A stretch of 64,000 nt of DNA from Eutreptiella sp. 'Long Island Sound 2002' (GCA_964036045.1 OZ038379.1:188555885-188619884); one strand, 5' to 3'; positions 35,037-46,627 are shown, counted from the first letter of the stretch. The notes: generated by a model from the letters alone, not told the origin. Translations and numbers: made by a program.

Positions 35037-35155
35037 GCGGACGTTCGGTCCGCGGGCGGGGGGTGGACCGCGTCCAAACGGGCGACCGCTGAAAAATTCA
35101 GCGAAAAGGGACGCACATGGGGGACAATGAGATACAGACGCCCCGAAAAACGGGG
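35037..35155 (-). promoter_or_regulatory. Three short hairpins upstream of 5S, unit 1
   Basis: Inverted repeats GCGGAC/GTCCGC (35037-35053), CGCTGA/TCAGCG (35087-35103) and CCCCG/CGGGG with a T5 loop on the minus strand (35141-35155) lie 12-130 bp upstream of the 5S start. The first is recognisable in the old relic at 12145-12165, so it has persisted. The role is unknown; they could matter for polymerase III initiation or for ending SL-side read-through. Confidence 0.45.
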
Positions 35156-35288
35156 AAGACGGGCTCAAGTGATGACAAGTACGCGCAAATGGGCGCAAGC
35201 GGGCCGGGAAAAAAAAGGTGACTGTGGCCTCAATGGGACCCCCCCTCCGTAACCCAAGGCGGAGGGACACGGACAAACCCTACCCCTA

Positions 35289-35310
35289 GCTGGGGGGGAG
35301 GGGGGGGGGC
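35289..35310. other. Homopurine G tract in the SL-5S spacer, unit 1
   Basis: Runs of seven and ten G on the plus strand, separated by one A. They could form a quadruplex or stall polymerases. The same tract recurs in every complete unit. Confidence 0.7.
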
Positions 35311-35411
35311 ACATGCACAGTGGGAGGGACATCTATTGCATGCGGAATGCACTATTACGGTGCAGTTCTGTGGCAACAAACGTGTGCATGAGAAGGGACT
35401 TGAACTCAAGA

Positions 35412-35513
35412 TGGAGGGATATGGCCCATTGGCCTCCAGAAAGTGGTGCATTAGCACACGGATTGACTTATGAAAGCAAAATCATACCGAAAAAAAATAG
35501 ACACTCAGAAAGT
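35412..35513 (-). ncRNA. Spliced-leader (SL) RNA gene, unit 1
   Basis: The 26-nt leader exon (35488-35513) reads ACTTTCTGAGTGTCTA, eight T, CG, and is followed by the donor GTATGA. This is the euglenid leader placed on most nuclear mRNAs by trans-splicing. The intron-like part folds in order: TATGA/TCATA (nt 28-45), GTGC-TAAT-GCAC (nt 57-68), an Sm-site-like ACTTTCTGG (nt 70-78), and TGGAGG/CCTCCA (nt 76-102). I end the RNA at that last hairpin, giving 102 nt, close to the ~101 nt I recall for E. gracilis SL RNA; the true 3' end is unmapped. SL RNAs are capped RNAs that act as small nuclear ribonucleoproteins. Palindrome upstream in the intact form. Confidence 0.95.
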
Positions 35514-35560
35514 GTACCCCAGCTTTGTGTGTGCGTGGTATAGCGCGTTCTCTGGCGTAA

Positions 35561-35572
35561 GTGCACGTGCAC
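35561..35572 (-). promoter_or_regulatory. 12-bp palindrome upstream of SL, unit 1
   Basis: GTGCACGTGCAC is a perfect palindrome with a CACGTG core, 48-59 bp upstream of the SL RNA start. Trypanosome SL genes have upstream promoter elements at comparable distances, so it is a candidate promoter element. One base (35563) is changed in some units, see the entry at 56402-56413. Confidence 0.45.
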
Positions 35573-35712
35573 CACTGTTGGCACGCGCACTGTGCATGGC
35601 GCGGTTTTTTAGGACCCCCCACCGCTCATTAGGACCCCCCCATAACTCGACGCCACTCTCTCGGATTGGCAAAATGAGTGAAGCTTTGGATTCAGCGACC
35701 CCGAAATAGGGG

Positions 35713-35912
35713 GGGAAACTGTGTTTTCCATGTCCATTTGGTACAAATAGCTCATTTTTAGTCCATGGGCGACTCGGTAGGATCTGCCTGGTTAGGAACA
35801 GGCAGATCCTACCGAGTCGGTAATAGTCACCCATGTACCAAAATGCGCTCAAAATGTCGCAGGGGGCGGGTTGGCGTGGAAGGGGGCCGTCGGGAGCCCG
35901 GTTGTACGCAGT
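35713..35912 (-). repeat. Spacer module a, 200 bp, with 21-bp-stem hairpin
   Basis: First of two tandem copies of a module starting GGGAAACTGTG on the plus strand. It contains a perfect inverted repeat at 35770-35819: 21-bp arms and an 8-base loop (GTTAGGAA on the plus strand). Present in every unit. No known small RNA was recognised in it. Confidence 0.85.
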
Positions 35913-36103
35913 GGGAAACTGTGTTTTCCATGTCCATTTGGTACAAATGGCTCATTTTTAGTCCATGGGCGACTCGGTAGGATCTGCCTGGTTAGGAACA
36001 GGCAGATCCTACCGCGTCCTACCATGTACTAAAATGCGCTCAAAATGTCGCAGGGGGCGGGTTGGCGTGGAAGGGGGCCGCCAGGAGCCCGGCCGTAGGC
36101 AGT
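35913..36103 (-). repeat. Spacer module b, ~191 bp, with 16-bp-stem hairpin
   Basis: Second copy of the module. Its hairpin (35975-36014) keeps a 16-bp perfect stem, but the outer stem is lost because GAGTCGG is replaced by GCGTCC. It also restores CCATTTGGTACAAATGG, a small inverted repeat that is imperfect in module a. Confidence 0.85.
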
Positions 36104-36210
36104 GGTACATGTGCCATGTGTGCACGTTGGAAGGAGGGGAGGAATCGGGACGCAGGGGGCGTGTGGGGGTGCGCCGCGGGGGGTGCCGGAAAAAGGCAAA
36201 AATATAAAAA

Positions 36211-36328
36211 GCGTACAGCACCCAGTGTTCCCACGTGGTCTCCCACCGAAGTACTAACTGGGCCTGACCAGGCTTAACTTCTGAAATCGGACGGGTTCAG
36301 GTGTGTTCCCGGTAGTATGGCCGTACGC
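36211..36328 (-). rRNA. 5S rRNA gene, unit 2
   Basis: 118 nt with A at nt 32, the form that preserves helix III. This is the reference form of the array. Confidence 0.96.
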
Positions 36329-36714
36329 ATCAGCCATGGGCGGACGTTCGGTCCGCGGGCGGGGGGTGGACCGCGTCCAAACGGGCGACCGCTGAAAAAT
36401 TCAGCGAAAAGGGACGCACATGGGGGACAATGAGATACAGACGCCCCGAAAAACGGGGAAGACGGGCTCAAGTGATGACAAGTACGCGCAAATGGGCGCA
36501 AGCGGGCCGGGAAAAAAAAGGTGACTGTGGCCTCAATGGGACCCCCCCTCCGTAACCCAAGGCGGAGGGACACGGACAAACCCTACCCCTAGCTGGGGGG
36601 GAGGGGGGGGGGCACATGCACAGTGGGAGGGACATCTATTGCATGCGGAATGCACTATTACGGTGCAGTTCTGTGGCAACAAACGTGTGCATGAGAAGGG
36701 ACTTGAACTCAAGA

Positions 36715-36816
36715 TGGAGGGATATGGCCCATTGGCCTCCAGAAAGTGGTGCATTAGCACACGGATTGACTTATGAAAGCAAAATCATACCGAAAAAAAA
36801 TAGACACTCAGAAAGT
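36715..36816 (-). ncRNA. SL RNA gene, unit 2
   Basis: Leader exon at 36791-36816; no difference from unit 1 seen. Confidence 0.95.
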
Positions 36817-37513
36817 GTACCCCAGCTTTGTGTGTGCGTGGTATAGCGCGTTCTCTGGCGTAAGTGCACGTGCACCACTGTTGGCACGCGCACTGTGCAT
36901 GGCGCGGTTTTTTAGGACCCCCCACCGCTCATTAGGACCCCCCCATAACTCGACGCCACTCTCTCGGATTGGCAAAATGAGTGAAGCTTTGGATTCAGCG
37001 ACCCCGAAATAGGGGGGGAAACTGTGTTTTCCATGTCCATTTGGTACAAATAGCTCATTTTTAGTCCATGGGCGACTCGGTAGGATCTGCCTGGTTAGGA
37101 ACAGGCAGATCCTACCGAGTCGGTAATAGTCACCCATGTACCAAAATGCGCTCAAAATGTCGCAGGGGGCGGGTTGGCGTGGAAGGGGGCCGTCGGGAGC
37201 CCGGTTGTACGCAGTGGGAAACTGTGTTTTCCATGTCCATTTGGTACAAATGGCTCATTTTTAGTCCATGGGCGACTCGGTAGGATCTGCCTGGTTAGGA
37301 ACAGGCAGATCCTACCGCGTCCTACCATGTACTAAAATGCGCTCAAAATGTCGCAGGGGGCGGGTTGGCGTGGAAGGGGGCCGCCAGGAGCCCGGCCGTA
37401 GGCAGTGGTACATGTGCCATGTGTGCACGTTGGAAGGAGGGGAGGAATCGGGACGCAGGGGGCGTGTGGGGGTGCGCCGCGGGGGGTGCCGGAAAAAGGC
37501 AAAAATATAAAAA

Positions 37514-37631
37514 GCGTACAGCACCCAGTGTTCCCACGTGGTCTCCCACCGAAGTACTAACTGGGCCTGACCAGGCTTAACTTCTGAAATCGGACGGGTG
37601 CAGGTGTGTTCCCGGTAGTATGGCCGTACGC
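37514..37631 (-). rRNA. 5S rRNA gene, unit 3 (C32 variant)
   Basis: Carries C at nt 32 like unit 1, giving a C-U mismatch in helix III. Confidence 0.96.
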
Positions 37632-38017
37632 ATCAGCCATGGGCGGACGTTCGGTCCGCGGGCGGGGGGTGGACCGCGTCCAAACGGGCGACCGCTGAAA
37701 AATTCAGCGAAAAGGGACGCACATGGGGGACAATGAGATACAGACGCCCCGAAAAACGGGGAAGACGGGCTCAAGTGATGACAAGTACGCGCAAATGGGC
37801 GCAAGCGGGCCGGGAAAAAAAAGGTGACTGTGGCCTCAATGGGACCCCCCCTCCGTAACCCAAGGCGGAGGGACACGGACAAACCCTACCCCTAGCTGGG
37901 GGGGAGGGGGGGGGGCACATGCACAGTGGGAGGGACATCTATTGCATGCGGAATGCACTATTACGGTGCAGTTCTGTGGCAACAAACGTGTGCATGAGAA
38001 GGGACTTGAACTCAAGA

Positions 38018-38119
38018 TGGAGGGATATGGCCCATTGGCCTCCAGAAAGTGGTGCATTAGCACACGGATTGACTTATGAAAGCAAAATCATACCGAAAAA
38101 AAATAGACACTCAGAAAGT
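38018..38119 (-). ncRNA. SL RNA gene, unit 3
   Basis: Leader exon at 38094-38119. Upstream palindrome intact. Confidence 0.95.
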
Positions 38120-38816
38120 GTACCCCAGCTTTGTGTGTGCGTGGTATAGCGCGTTCTCTGGCGTAAGTGCACGTGCACCACTGTTGGCACGCGCACTGTG
38201 CATGGCGCGGTTTTTTAGGACCCCCCACCGCTCATTAGGACCCCCCCATAACTCGACGCCACTCTCTCGGATTGGCAAAATGAGTGAAGCTTTGGATTCA
38301 GCGACCCCGAAATAGGGGGGGAAACTGTGTTTTCCATGTCCATTTGGTACAAATAGCTCATTTTTAGTCCATGGGCGACTCGGTAGGATCTGCCTGGTTA
38401 GGAACAGGCAGATCCTACCGAGTCGGTAATAGTCACCCATGTACCAAAATGCGCTCAAAATGTCGCAGGGGGCGGGTTGGCGTGGAAGGGGGCCGTCGGG
38501 AGCCCGGTTGTACGCAGTGGGAAACTGTGTTTTCCATGTCCATTTGGTACAAATGGCTCATTTTTAGTCCATGGGCGACTCGGTAGGATCTGCCTGGTTA
38601 GGAACAGGCAGATCCTACCGCGTCCTACCATGTACTAAAATGCGCTCAAAATGTCGCAGGGGGCGGGTTGGCGTGGAAGGGGGCCGCCAGGAGCCCGGCC
38701 GTAGGCAGTGGTACATGTGCCATGTGTGCACGTTGGAAGGAGGGGAGGAATCGGGACGCAGGGGGCGTGTGGGGGTGCGCCGCGGGGGGTGCCGGAAAAA
38801 GGCAAAAATATAAAAA

Positions 38817-38934
38817 GCGTACAGCACCCAGTGTTCCCACGTGGTCTCCCACCGAAGTACTAACTGGGCCTGACCAGGCTTAACTTCTGAAATCGGACGG
38901 GTTCAGGTGTGTTCCCGGTAGTATGGCCGTACGC
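38817..38934 (-). rRNA. 5S rRNA gene, unit 4
   Basis: A at nt 32. Confidence 0.96.
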
Positions 38935-39320
38935 ATCAGCCATGGGCGGACGTTCGGTCCGCGGGCGGGGGGTGGACCGCGTCCAAACGGGCGACCGCTG
39001 AAAAATTCAGCGAAAAGGGACGCACATGGGGGACAATGAGATACAGACGCCCCGAAAAACGGGGAAGACGGGCTCAAGTGATGACAAGTACGCGCAAATG
39101 GGCGCAAGCGGGCCGGGAAAAAAAAGGTGACTGTGGCCTCAATGGGACCCCCCCTCCGTAACCCAAGGCGGAGGGACACGGACAAACCCTACCCCTAGCT
39201 GGGGGGGAGGGGGGGGGGCACATGCACAGTGGGAGGGACATCTATTGCATGCGGAATGCACTATTACGGTGCAGTTCTGTGGCAACAAACGTGTGCATGA
39301 GAAGGGACTTGAACTCAAGA

Positions 39321-39422
39321 TGGAGGGATATGGCCCATTGGCCTCCAGAAAGTGGTGCATTAGCACACGGATTGACTTATGAAAGCAAAATCATACCGAA
39401 AAAAAATAGACACTCAGAAAGT
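39321..39422 (-). ncRNA. SL RNA gene, unit 4
   Basis: Leader exon at 39397-39422. Upstream palindrome intact. Confidence 0.95.
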
Positions 39423-40119
39423 GTACCCCAGCTTTGTGTGTGCGTGGTATAGCGCGTTCTCTGGCGTAAGTGCACGTGCACCACTGTTGGCACGCGCACT
39501 GTGCATGGCGCGGTTTTTTAGGACCCCCCACCGCTCATTAGGACCCCCCCATAACTCGACGCCACTCTCTCGGATTGGCAAAATGAGTGAAGCTTTGGAT
39601 TCAGCGACCCCGAAATAGGGGGGGAAACTGTGTTTTCCATGTCCATTTGGTACAAATAGCTCATTTTTAGTCCATGGGCGACTCGGTAGGATCTGCCTGG
39701 TTAGGAACAGGCAGATCCTACCGAGTCGGTAATAGTCACCCATGTACCAAAATGCGCTCAAAATGTCGCAGGGGGCGGGTTGGCGTGGAAGGGGGCCGTC
39801 GGGAGCCCGGTTGTACGCAGTGGGAAACTGTGTTTTCCATGTCCATTTGGTACAAATGGCTCATTTTTAGTCCATGGGCGACTCGGTAGGATCTGCCTGG
39901 TTAGGAACAGGCAGATCCTACCGCGTCCTACCATGTACTAAAATGCGCTCAAAATGTCGCAGGGGGCGGGTTGGCGTGGAAGGGGGCCGCCAGGAGCCCG
40001 GCCGTAGGCAGTGGTACATGTGCCATGTGTGCACGTTGGAAGGAGGGGAGGAATCGGGACGCAGGGGGCGTGTGGGGGTGCGCCGCGGGGGGTGCCGGAA
40101 AAAGGCAAAAATATAAAAA

Positions 40120-40237
40120 GCGTACAGCACCCAGTGTTCCCACGTGGTCTCCCACCGAAGTACTAACTGGGCCTGACCAGGCTTAACTTCTGAAATCGGA
40201 CGGGTGCAGGTGTGTTCCCGGTAGTATGGCCGTACGC
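40120..40237 (-). rRNA. 5S rRNA gene, unit 5 (C32 variant)
   Basis: C at nt 32; the last unit with this variant. Confidence 0.96.
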
Positions 40238-40623
40238 ATCAGCCATGGGCGGACGTTCGGTCCGCGGGCGGGGGGTGGACCGCGTCCAAACGGGCGACCG
40301 CTGAAAAATTCAGCGAAAAGGGACGCACATGGGGGACAATGAGATACAGACGCCCCGAAAAACGGGGAAGACGGGCTCAAGTGATGACAAGTACGCGCAA
40401 ATGGGCGCAAGCGGGCCGGGAAAAAAAAGGTGACTGTGGCCTCAATGGGACCCCCCCTCCGTAACCCAAGGCGGAGGGACACGGACAAACCCTACCCCTA
40501 GCTGGGGGGGAGGGGGGGGGGCACATGCACAGTGGGAGGGACATCTATTGCATGCGGAATGCACTATTACGGTGCAGTTCTGTGGCAACAAACGTGTGCA
40601 TGAGAAGGGACTTGAACTCAAGA

Positions 40624-40725
40624 TGGAGGGATATGGCCCATTGGCCTCCAGAAAGTGGTGCATTAGCACACGGATTGACTTATGAAAGCAAAATCATACC
40701 GAAAAAAAATAGACACTCAGAAAGT
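40624..40725 (-). ncRNA. SL RNA gene, unit 5
   Basis: Leader exon at 40700-40725. Upstream palindrome intact. Confidence 0.95.
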
Positions 40726-41422
40726 GTACCCCAGCTTTGTGTGTGCGTGGTATAGCGCGTTCTCTGGCGTAAGTGCACGTGCACCACTGTTGGCACGCGC
40801 ACTGTGCATGGCGCGGTTTTTTAGGACCCCCCACCGCTCATTAGGACCCCCCCATAACTCGACGCCACTCTCTCGGATTGGCAAAATGAGTGAAGCTTTG
40901 GATTCAGCGACCCCGAAATAGGGGGGGAAACTGTGTTTTCCATGTCCATTTGGTACAAATAGCTCATTTTTAGTCCATGGGCGACTCGGTAGGATCTGCC
41001 TGGTTAGGAACAGGCAGATCCTACCGAGTCGGTAATAGTCACCCATGTACCAAAATGCGCTCAAAATGTCGCAGGGGGCGGGTTGGCGTGGAAGGGGGCC
41101 GTCGGGAGCCCGGTTGTACGCAGTGGGAAACTGTGTTTTCCATGTCCATTTGGTACAAATGGCTCATTTTTAGTCCATGGGCGACTCGGTAGGATCTGCC
41201 TGGTTAGGAACAGGCAGATCCTACCGCGTCCTACCATGTACTAAAATGCGCTCAAAATGTCGCAGGGGGCGGGTTGGCGTGGAAGGGGGCCGCCAGGAGC
41301 CCGGCCGTAGGCAGTGGTACATGTGCCATGTGTGCACGTTGGAAGGAGGGGAGGAATCGGGACGCAGGGGGCGTGTGGGGGTGCGCCGCGGGGGGTGCCG
41401 GAAAAAGGCAAAAATATAAAAA

Positions 41423-41540
41423 GCGTACAGCACCCAGTGTTCCCACGTGGTCTCCCACCGAAGTACTAACTGGGCCTGACCAGGCTTAACTTCTGAAATC
41501 GGACGGGTTCAGGTGTGTTCCCGGTAGTATGGCCGTACGC
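41423..41540 (-). rRNA. 5S rRNA gene, unit 6
   Basis: A at nt 32, as in all units to the right. Confidence 0.96.
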
Positions 41541-41926
41541 ATCAGCCATGGGCGGACGTTCGGTCCGCGGGCGGGGGGTGGACCGCGTCCAAACGGGCGA
41601 CCGCTGAAAAATTCAGCGAAAAGGGACGCACATGGGGGACAATGAGATACAGACGCCCCGAAAAACGGGGAAGACGGGCTCAAGTGATGACAAGTACGCG
41701 CAAATGGGCGCAAGCGGGCCGGGAAAAAAAAGGTGACTGTGGCCTCAATGGGACCCCCCCTCCGTAACCCAAGGCGGAGGGACACGGACAAACCCTACCC
41801 CTAGCTGGGGGGGAGGGGGGGGGGCACATGCACAGTGGGAGGGACATCTATTGCATGCGGAATGCACTATTACGGTGCAGTTCTGTGGCAACAAACGTGT
41901 GCATGAGAAGGGACTTGAACTCAAGA

Positions 41927-42028
41927 TGGAGGGATATGGCCCATTGGCCTCCAGAAAGTGGTGCATTAGCACACGGATTGACTTATGAAAGCAAAATCAT
42001 ACCGAAAAAAAATAGACACTCAGAAAGT
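41927..42028 (-). ncRNA. SL RNA gene, unit 6
   Basis: Leader exon at 42003-42028. Upstream palindrome intact. Confidence 0.95.
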
Positions 42029-42725
42029 GTACCCCAGCTTTGTGTGTGCGTGGTATAGCGCGTTCTCTGGCGTAAGTGCACGTGCACCACTGTTGGCACG
42101 CGCACTGTGCATGGCGCGGTTTTTTAGGACCCCCCACCGCTCATTAGGACCCCCCCATAACTCGACGCCACTCTCTCGGATTGGCAAAATGAGTGAAGCT
42201 TTGGATTCAGCGACCCCGAAATAGGGGGGGAAACTGTGTTTTCCATGTCCATTTGGTACAAATAGCTCATTTTTAGTCCATGGGCGACTCGGTAGGATCT
42301 GCCTGGTTAGGAACAGGCAGATCCTACCGAGTCGGTAATAGTCACCCATGTACCAAAATGCGCTCAAAATGTCGCAGGGGGCGGGTTGGCGTGGAAGGGG
42401 GCCGTCGGGAGCCCGGTTGTACGCAGTGGGAAACTGTGTTTTCCATGTCCATTTGGTACAAATGGCTCATTTTTAGTCCATGGGCGACTCGGTAGGATCT
42501 GCCTGGTTAGGAACAGGCAGATCCTACCGCGTCCTACCATGTACTAAAATGCGCTCAAAATGTCGCAGGGGGCGGGTTGGCGTGGAAGGGGGCCGCCAGG
42601 AGCCCGGCCGTAGGCAGTGGTACATGTGCCATGTGTGCACGTTGGAAGGAGGGGAGGAATCGGGACGCAGGGGGCGTGTGGGGGTGCGCCGCGGGGGGTG
42701 CCGGAAAAAGGCAAAAATATAAAAA

Positions 42726-42843
42726 GCGTACAGCACCCAGTGTTCCCACGTGGTCTCCCACCGAAGTACTAACTGGGCCTGACCAGGCTTAACTTCTGAA
42801 ATCGGACGGGTTCAGGTGTGTTCCCGGTAGTATGGCCGTACGC
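42726..42843 (-). rRNA. 5S rRNA gene, unit 7
   Basis: A at nt 32. Confidence 0.96.
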
Positions 42844-43229
42844 ATCAGCCATGGGCGGACGTTCGGTCCGCGGGCGGGGGGTGGACCGCGTCCAAACGGG
42901 CGACCGCTGAAAAATTCAGCGAAAAGGGACGCACATGGGGGACAATGAGATACAGACGCCCCGAAAAACGGGGAAGACGGGCTCAAGTGATGACAAGTAC
43001 GCGCAAATGGGCGCAAGCGGGCCGGGAAAAAAAAGGTGACTGTGGCCTCAATGGGACCCCCCCTCCGTAACCCAAGGCGGAGGGACACGGACAAACCCTA
43101 CCCCTAGCTGGGGGGGAGGGGGGGGGGCACATGCACAGTGGGAGGGACATCTATTGCATGCGGAATGCACTATTACGGTGCAGTTCTGTGGCAACAAACG
43201 TGTGCATGAGAAGGGACTTGAACTCAAGA

Positions 43230-43331
43230 TGGAGGGATATGGCCCATTGGCCTCCAGAAAGTGGTGCATTAGCACACGGATTGACTTATGAAAGCAAAAT
43301 CATACCGAAAAAAAATAGACACTCAGAAAGT
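43230..43331 (-). ncRNA. SL RNA gene, unit 7
   Basis: Leader exon at 43306-43331. Upstream palindrome intact. Confidence 0.95.
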
Positions 43332-44028
43332 GTACCCCAGCTTTGTGTGTGCGTGGTATAGCGCGTTCTCTGGCGTAAGTGCACGTGCACCACTGTTGGC
43401 ACGCGCACTGTGCATGGCGCGGTTTTTTAGGACCCCCCACCGCTCATTAGGACCCCCCCATAACTCGACGCCACTCTCTCGGATTGGCAAAATGAGTGAA
43501 GCTTTGGATTCAGCGACCCCGAAATAGGGGGGGAAACTGTGTTTTCCATGTCCATTTGGTACAAATAGCTCATTTTTAGTCCATGGGCGACTCGGTAGGA
43601 TCTGCCTGGTTAGGAACAGGCAGATCCTACCGAGTCGGTAATAGTCACCCATGTACCAAAATGCGCTCAAAATGTCGCAGGGGGCGGGTTGGCGTGGAAG
43701 GGGGCCGTCGGGAGCCCGGTTGTACGCAGTGGGAAACTGTGTTTTCCATGTCCATTTGGTACAAATGGCTCATTTTTAGTCCATGGGCGACTCGGTAGGA
43801 TCTGCCTGGTTAGGAACAGGCAGATCCTACCGCGTCCTACCATGTACTAAAATGCGCTCAAAATGTCGCAGGGGGCGGGTTGGCGTGGAAGGGGGCCGCC
43901 AGGAGCCCGGCCGTAGGCAGTGGTACATGTGCCATGTGTGCACGTTGGAAGGAGGGGAGGAATCGGGACGCAGGGGGCGTGTGGGGGTGCGCCGCGGGGG
44001 GTGCCGGAAAAAGGCAAAAATATAAAAA

Positions 44029-44146
44029 GCGTACAGCACCCAGTGTTCCCACGTGGTCTCCCACCGAAGTACTAACTGGGCCTGACCAGGCTTAACTTCT
44101 GAAATCGGACGGGTTCAGGTGTGTTCCCGGTAGTATGGCCGTACGC
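44029..44146 (-). rRNA. 5S rRNA gene, unit 8
   Basis: A at nt 32. Its unit lacks 7 bp of upstream spacer: TCAGCGACGCAC at 44219-44230 where others read TCAGCGAAAAGGGACGCAC, just beyond the second hairpin. The gene itself is unchanged. Confidence 0.96.
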
Positions 44147-44525
44147 ATCAGCCATGGGCGGACGTTCGGTCCGCGGGCGGGGGGTGGACCGCGTCCAAAC
44201 GGGCGACCGCTGAAAAATTCAGCGACGCACATGGGGGACAATGAGATACAGACGCCCCGAAAAACGGGGAAGACGGGCTCAAGTGATGACAAGTACGCGC
44301 AAATGGGCGCAAGCGGGCCGGGAAAAAAAAGGTGACTGTGGCCTCAATGGGACCCCCCCTCCGTAACCCAAGGCGGAGGGACACGGACAAACCCTACCCC
44401 TAGCTGGGGGGGAGGGGGGGGGGCACATGCACAGTGGGAGGGACATCTATTGCATGCGGAATGCACTATTACGGTGCAGTTCTGTGGCAACAAACGTGTG
44501 CATGAGAAGGGACTTGAACTCAAGA

Positions 44526-44627
44526 TGGAGGGATATGGCCCATTGGCCTCCAGAAAGTGGTGCATTAGCACACGGATTGACTTATGAAAGCAAAATCATA
44601 CCGAAAAAAAATAGACACTCAGAAAGT
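44526..44627 (-). ncRNA. SL RNA gene, unit 8
   Basis: Leader exon at 44602-44627. The 7-bp deletion in this unit lies more than 290 bp downstream of the SL RNA. Confidence 0.95.
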
Positions 44628-45324
44628 GTACCCCAGCTTTGTGTGTGCGTGGTATAGCGCGTTCTCTGGCGTAAGTGCACGTGCACCACTGTTGGCACGC
44701 GCACTGTGCATGGCGCGGTTTTTTAGGACCCCCCACCGCTCATTAGGACCCCCCCATAACTCGACGCCACTCTCTCGGATTGGCAAAATGAGTGAAGCTT
44801 TGGATTCAGCGACCCCGAAATAGGGGGGGAAACTGTGTTTTCCATGTCCATTTGGTACAAATAGCTCATTTTTAGTCCATGGGCGACTCGGTAGGATCTG
44901 CCTGGTTAGGAACAGGCAGATCCTACCGAGTCGGTAATAGTCACCCATGTACCAAAATGCGCTCAAAATGTCGCAGGGGGCGGGTTGGCGTGGAAGGGGG
45001 CCGTCGGGAGCCCGGTTGTACGCAGTGGGAAACTGTGTTTTCCATGTCCATTTGGTACAAATGGCTCATTTTTAGTCCATGGGCGACTCGGTAGGATCTG
45101 CCTGGTTAGGAACAGGCAGATCCTACCGCGTCCTACCATGTACTAAAATGCGCTCAAAATGTCGCAGGGGGCGGGTTGGCGTGGAAGGGGGCCGCCAGGA
45201 GCCCGGCCGTAGGCAGTGGTACATGTGCCATGTGTGCACGTTGGAAGGAGGGGAGGAATCGGGACGCAGGGGGCGTGTGGGGGTGCGCCGCGGGGGGTGC
45301 CGGAAAAAGGCAAAAATATAAAAA

Positions 45325-45442
45325 GCGTACAGCACCCAGTGTTCCCACGTGGTCTCCCACCGAAGTACTAACTGGGCCTGACCAGGCTTAACTTCTGAAA
45401 TCGGACGGGTTCAGGTGTGTTCCCGGTAGTATGGCCGTACGC
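45325..45442 (-). rRNA. 5S rRNA gene, unit 9
   Basis: A at nt 32; full-length spacer again. Confidence 0.96.
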
Positions 45443-45828
45443 ATCAGCCATGGGCGGACGTTCGGTCCGCGGGCGGGGGGTGGACCGCGTCCAAACGGGC
45501 GACCGCTGAAAAATTCAGCGAAAAGGGACGCACATGGGGGACAATGAGATACAGACGCCCCGAAAAACGGGGAAGACGGGCTCAAGTGATGACAAGTACG
45601 CGCAAATGGGCGCAAGCGGGCCGGGAAAAAAAAGGTGACTGTGGCCTCAATGGGACCCCCCCTCCGTAACCCAAGGCGGAGGGACACGGACAAACCCTAC
45701 CCCTAGCTGGGGGGGAGGGGGGGGGGCACATGCACAGTGGGAGGGACATCTATTGCATGCGGAATGCACTATTACGGTGCAGTTCTGTGGCAACAAACGT
45801 GTGCATGAGAAGGGACTTGAACTCAAGA

Positions 45829-45930
45829 TGGAGGGATATGGCCCATTGGCCTCCAGAAAGTGGTGCATTAGCACACGGATTGACTTATGAAAGCAAAATC
45901 ATACCGAAAAAAAATAGACACTCAGAAAGT
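45829..45930 (-). ncRNA. SL RNA gene, unit 9
   Basis: Leader exon at 45905-45930. Confidence 0.95.
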
Positions 45931-46627
45931 GTACCCCAGCTTTGTGTGTGCGTGGTATAGCGCGTTCTCTGGCGTAAGTGCACGTGCACCACTGTTGGCA
46001 CGCGCACTGTGCATGGCGCGGTTTTTTAGGACCCCCCACCGCTCATTAGGACCCCCCCATAACTCGACGCCACTCTCTCGGATTGGCAAAATGAGTGAAG
46101 CTTTGGATTCAGCGACCCCGAAATAGGGGGGGAAACTGTGTTTTCCATGTCCATTTGGTACAAATAGCTCATTTTTAGTCCATGGGCGACTCGGTAGGAT
46201 CTGCCTGGTTAGGAACAGGCAGATCCTACCGAGTCGGTAATAGTCACCCATGTACCAAAATGCGCTCAAAATGTCGCAGGGGGCGGGTTGGCGTGGAAGG
46301 GGGCCGTCGGGAGCCCGGTTGTACGCAGTGGGAAACTGTGTTTTCCATGTCCATTTGGTACAAATGGCTCATTTTTAGTCCATGGGCGACTCGGTAGGAT
46401 CTGCCTGGTTAGGAACAGGCAGATCCTACCGCGTCCTACCATGTACTAAAATGCGCTCAAAATGTCGCAGGGGGCGGGTTGGCGTGGAAGGGGGCCGCCA
46501 GGAGCCCGGCCGTAGGCAGTGGTACATGTGCCATGTGTGCACGTTGGAAGGAGGGGAGGAATCGGGACGCAGGGGGCGTGTGGGGGTGCGCCGCGGGGGG
46601 TGCCGGAAAAAGGCAAAAATATAAAAA

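Noticed and set aside
35399-35410. tRNA gene suggested by a B-box-like GTTCAAGTC on the minus strand downstream of SL
   Set aside because: No A box or cloverleaf could be placed. The motif belongs to a small CTTGAGTTCAAG palindrome just beyond the SL RNA.
35770-35819. U1, U2 or U6 snRNA in the hairpin module
   Set aside because: None of the diagnostic snRNA motifs were found on either strand of the module.
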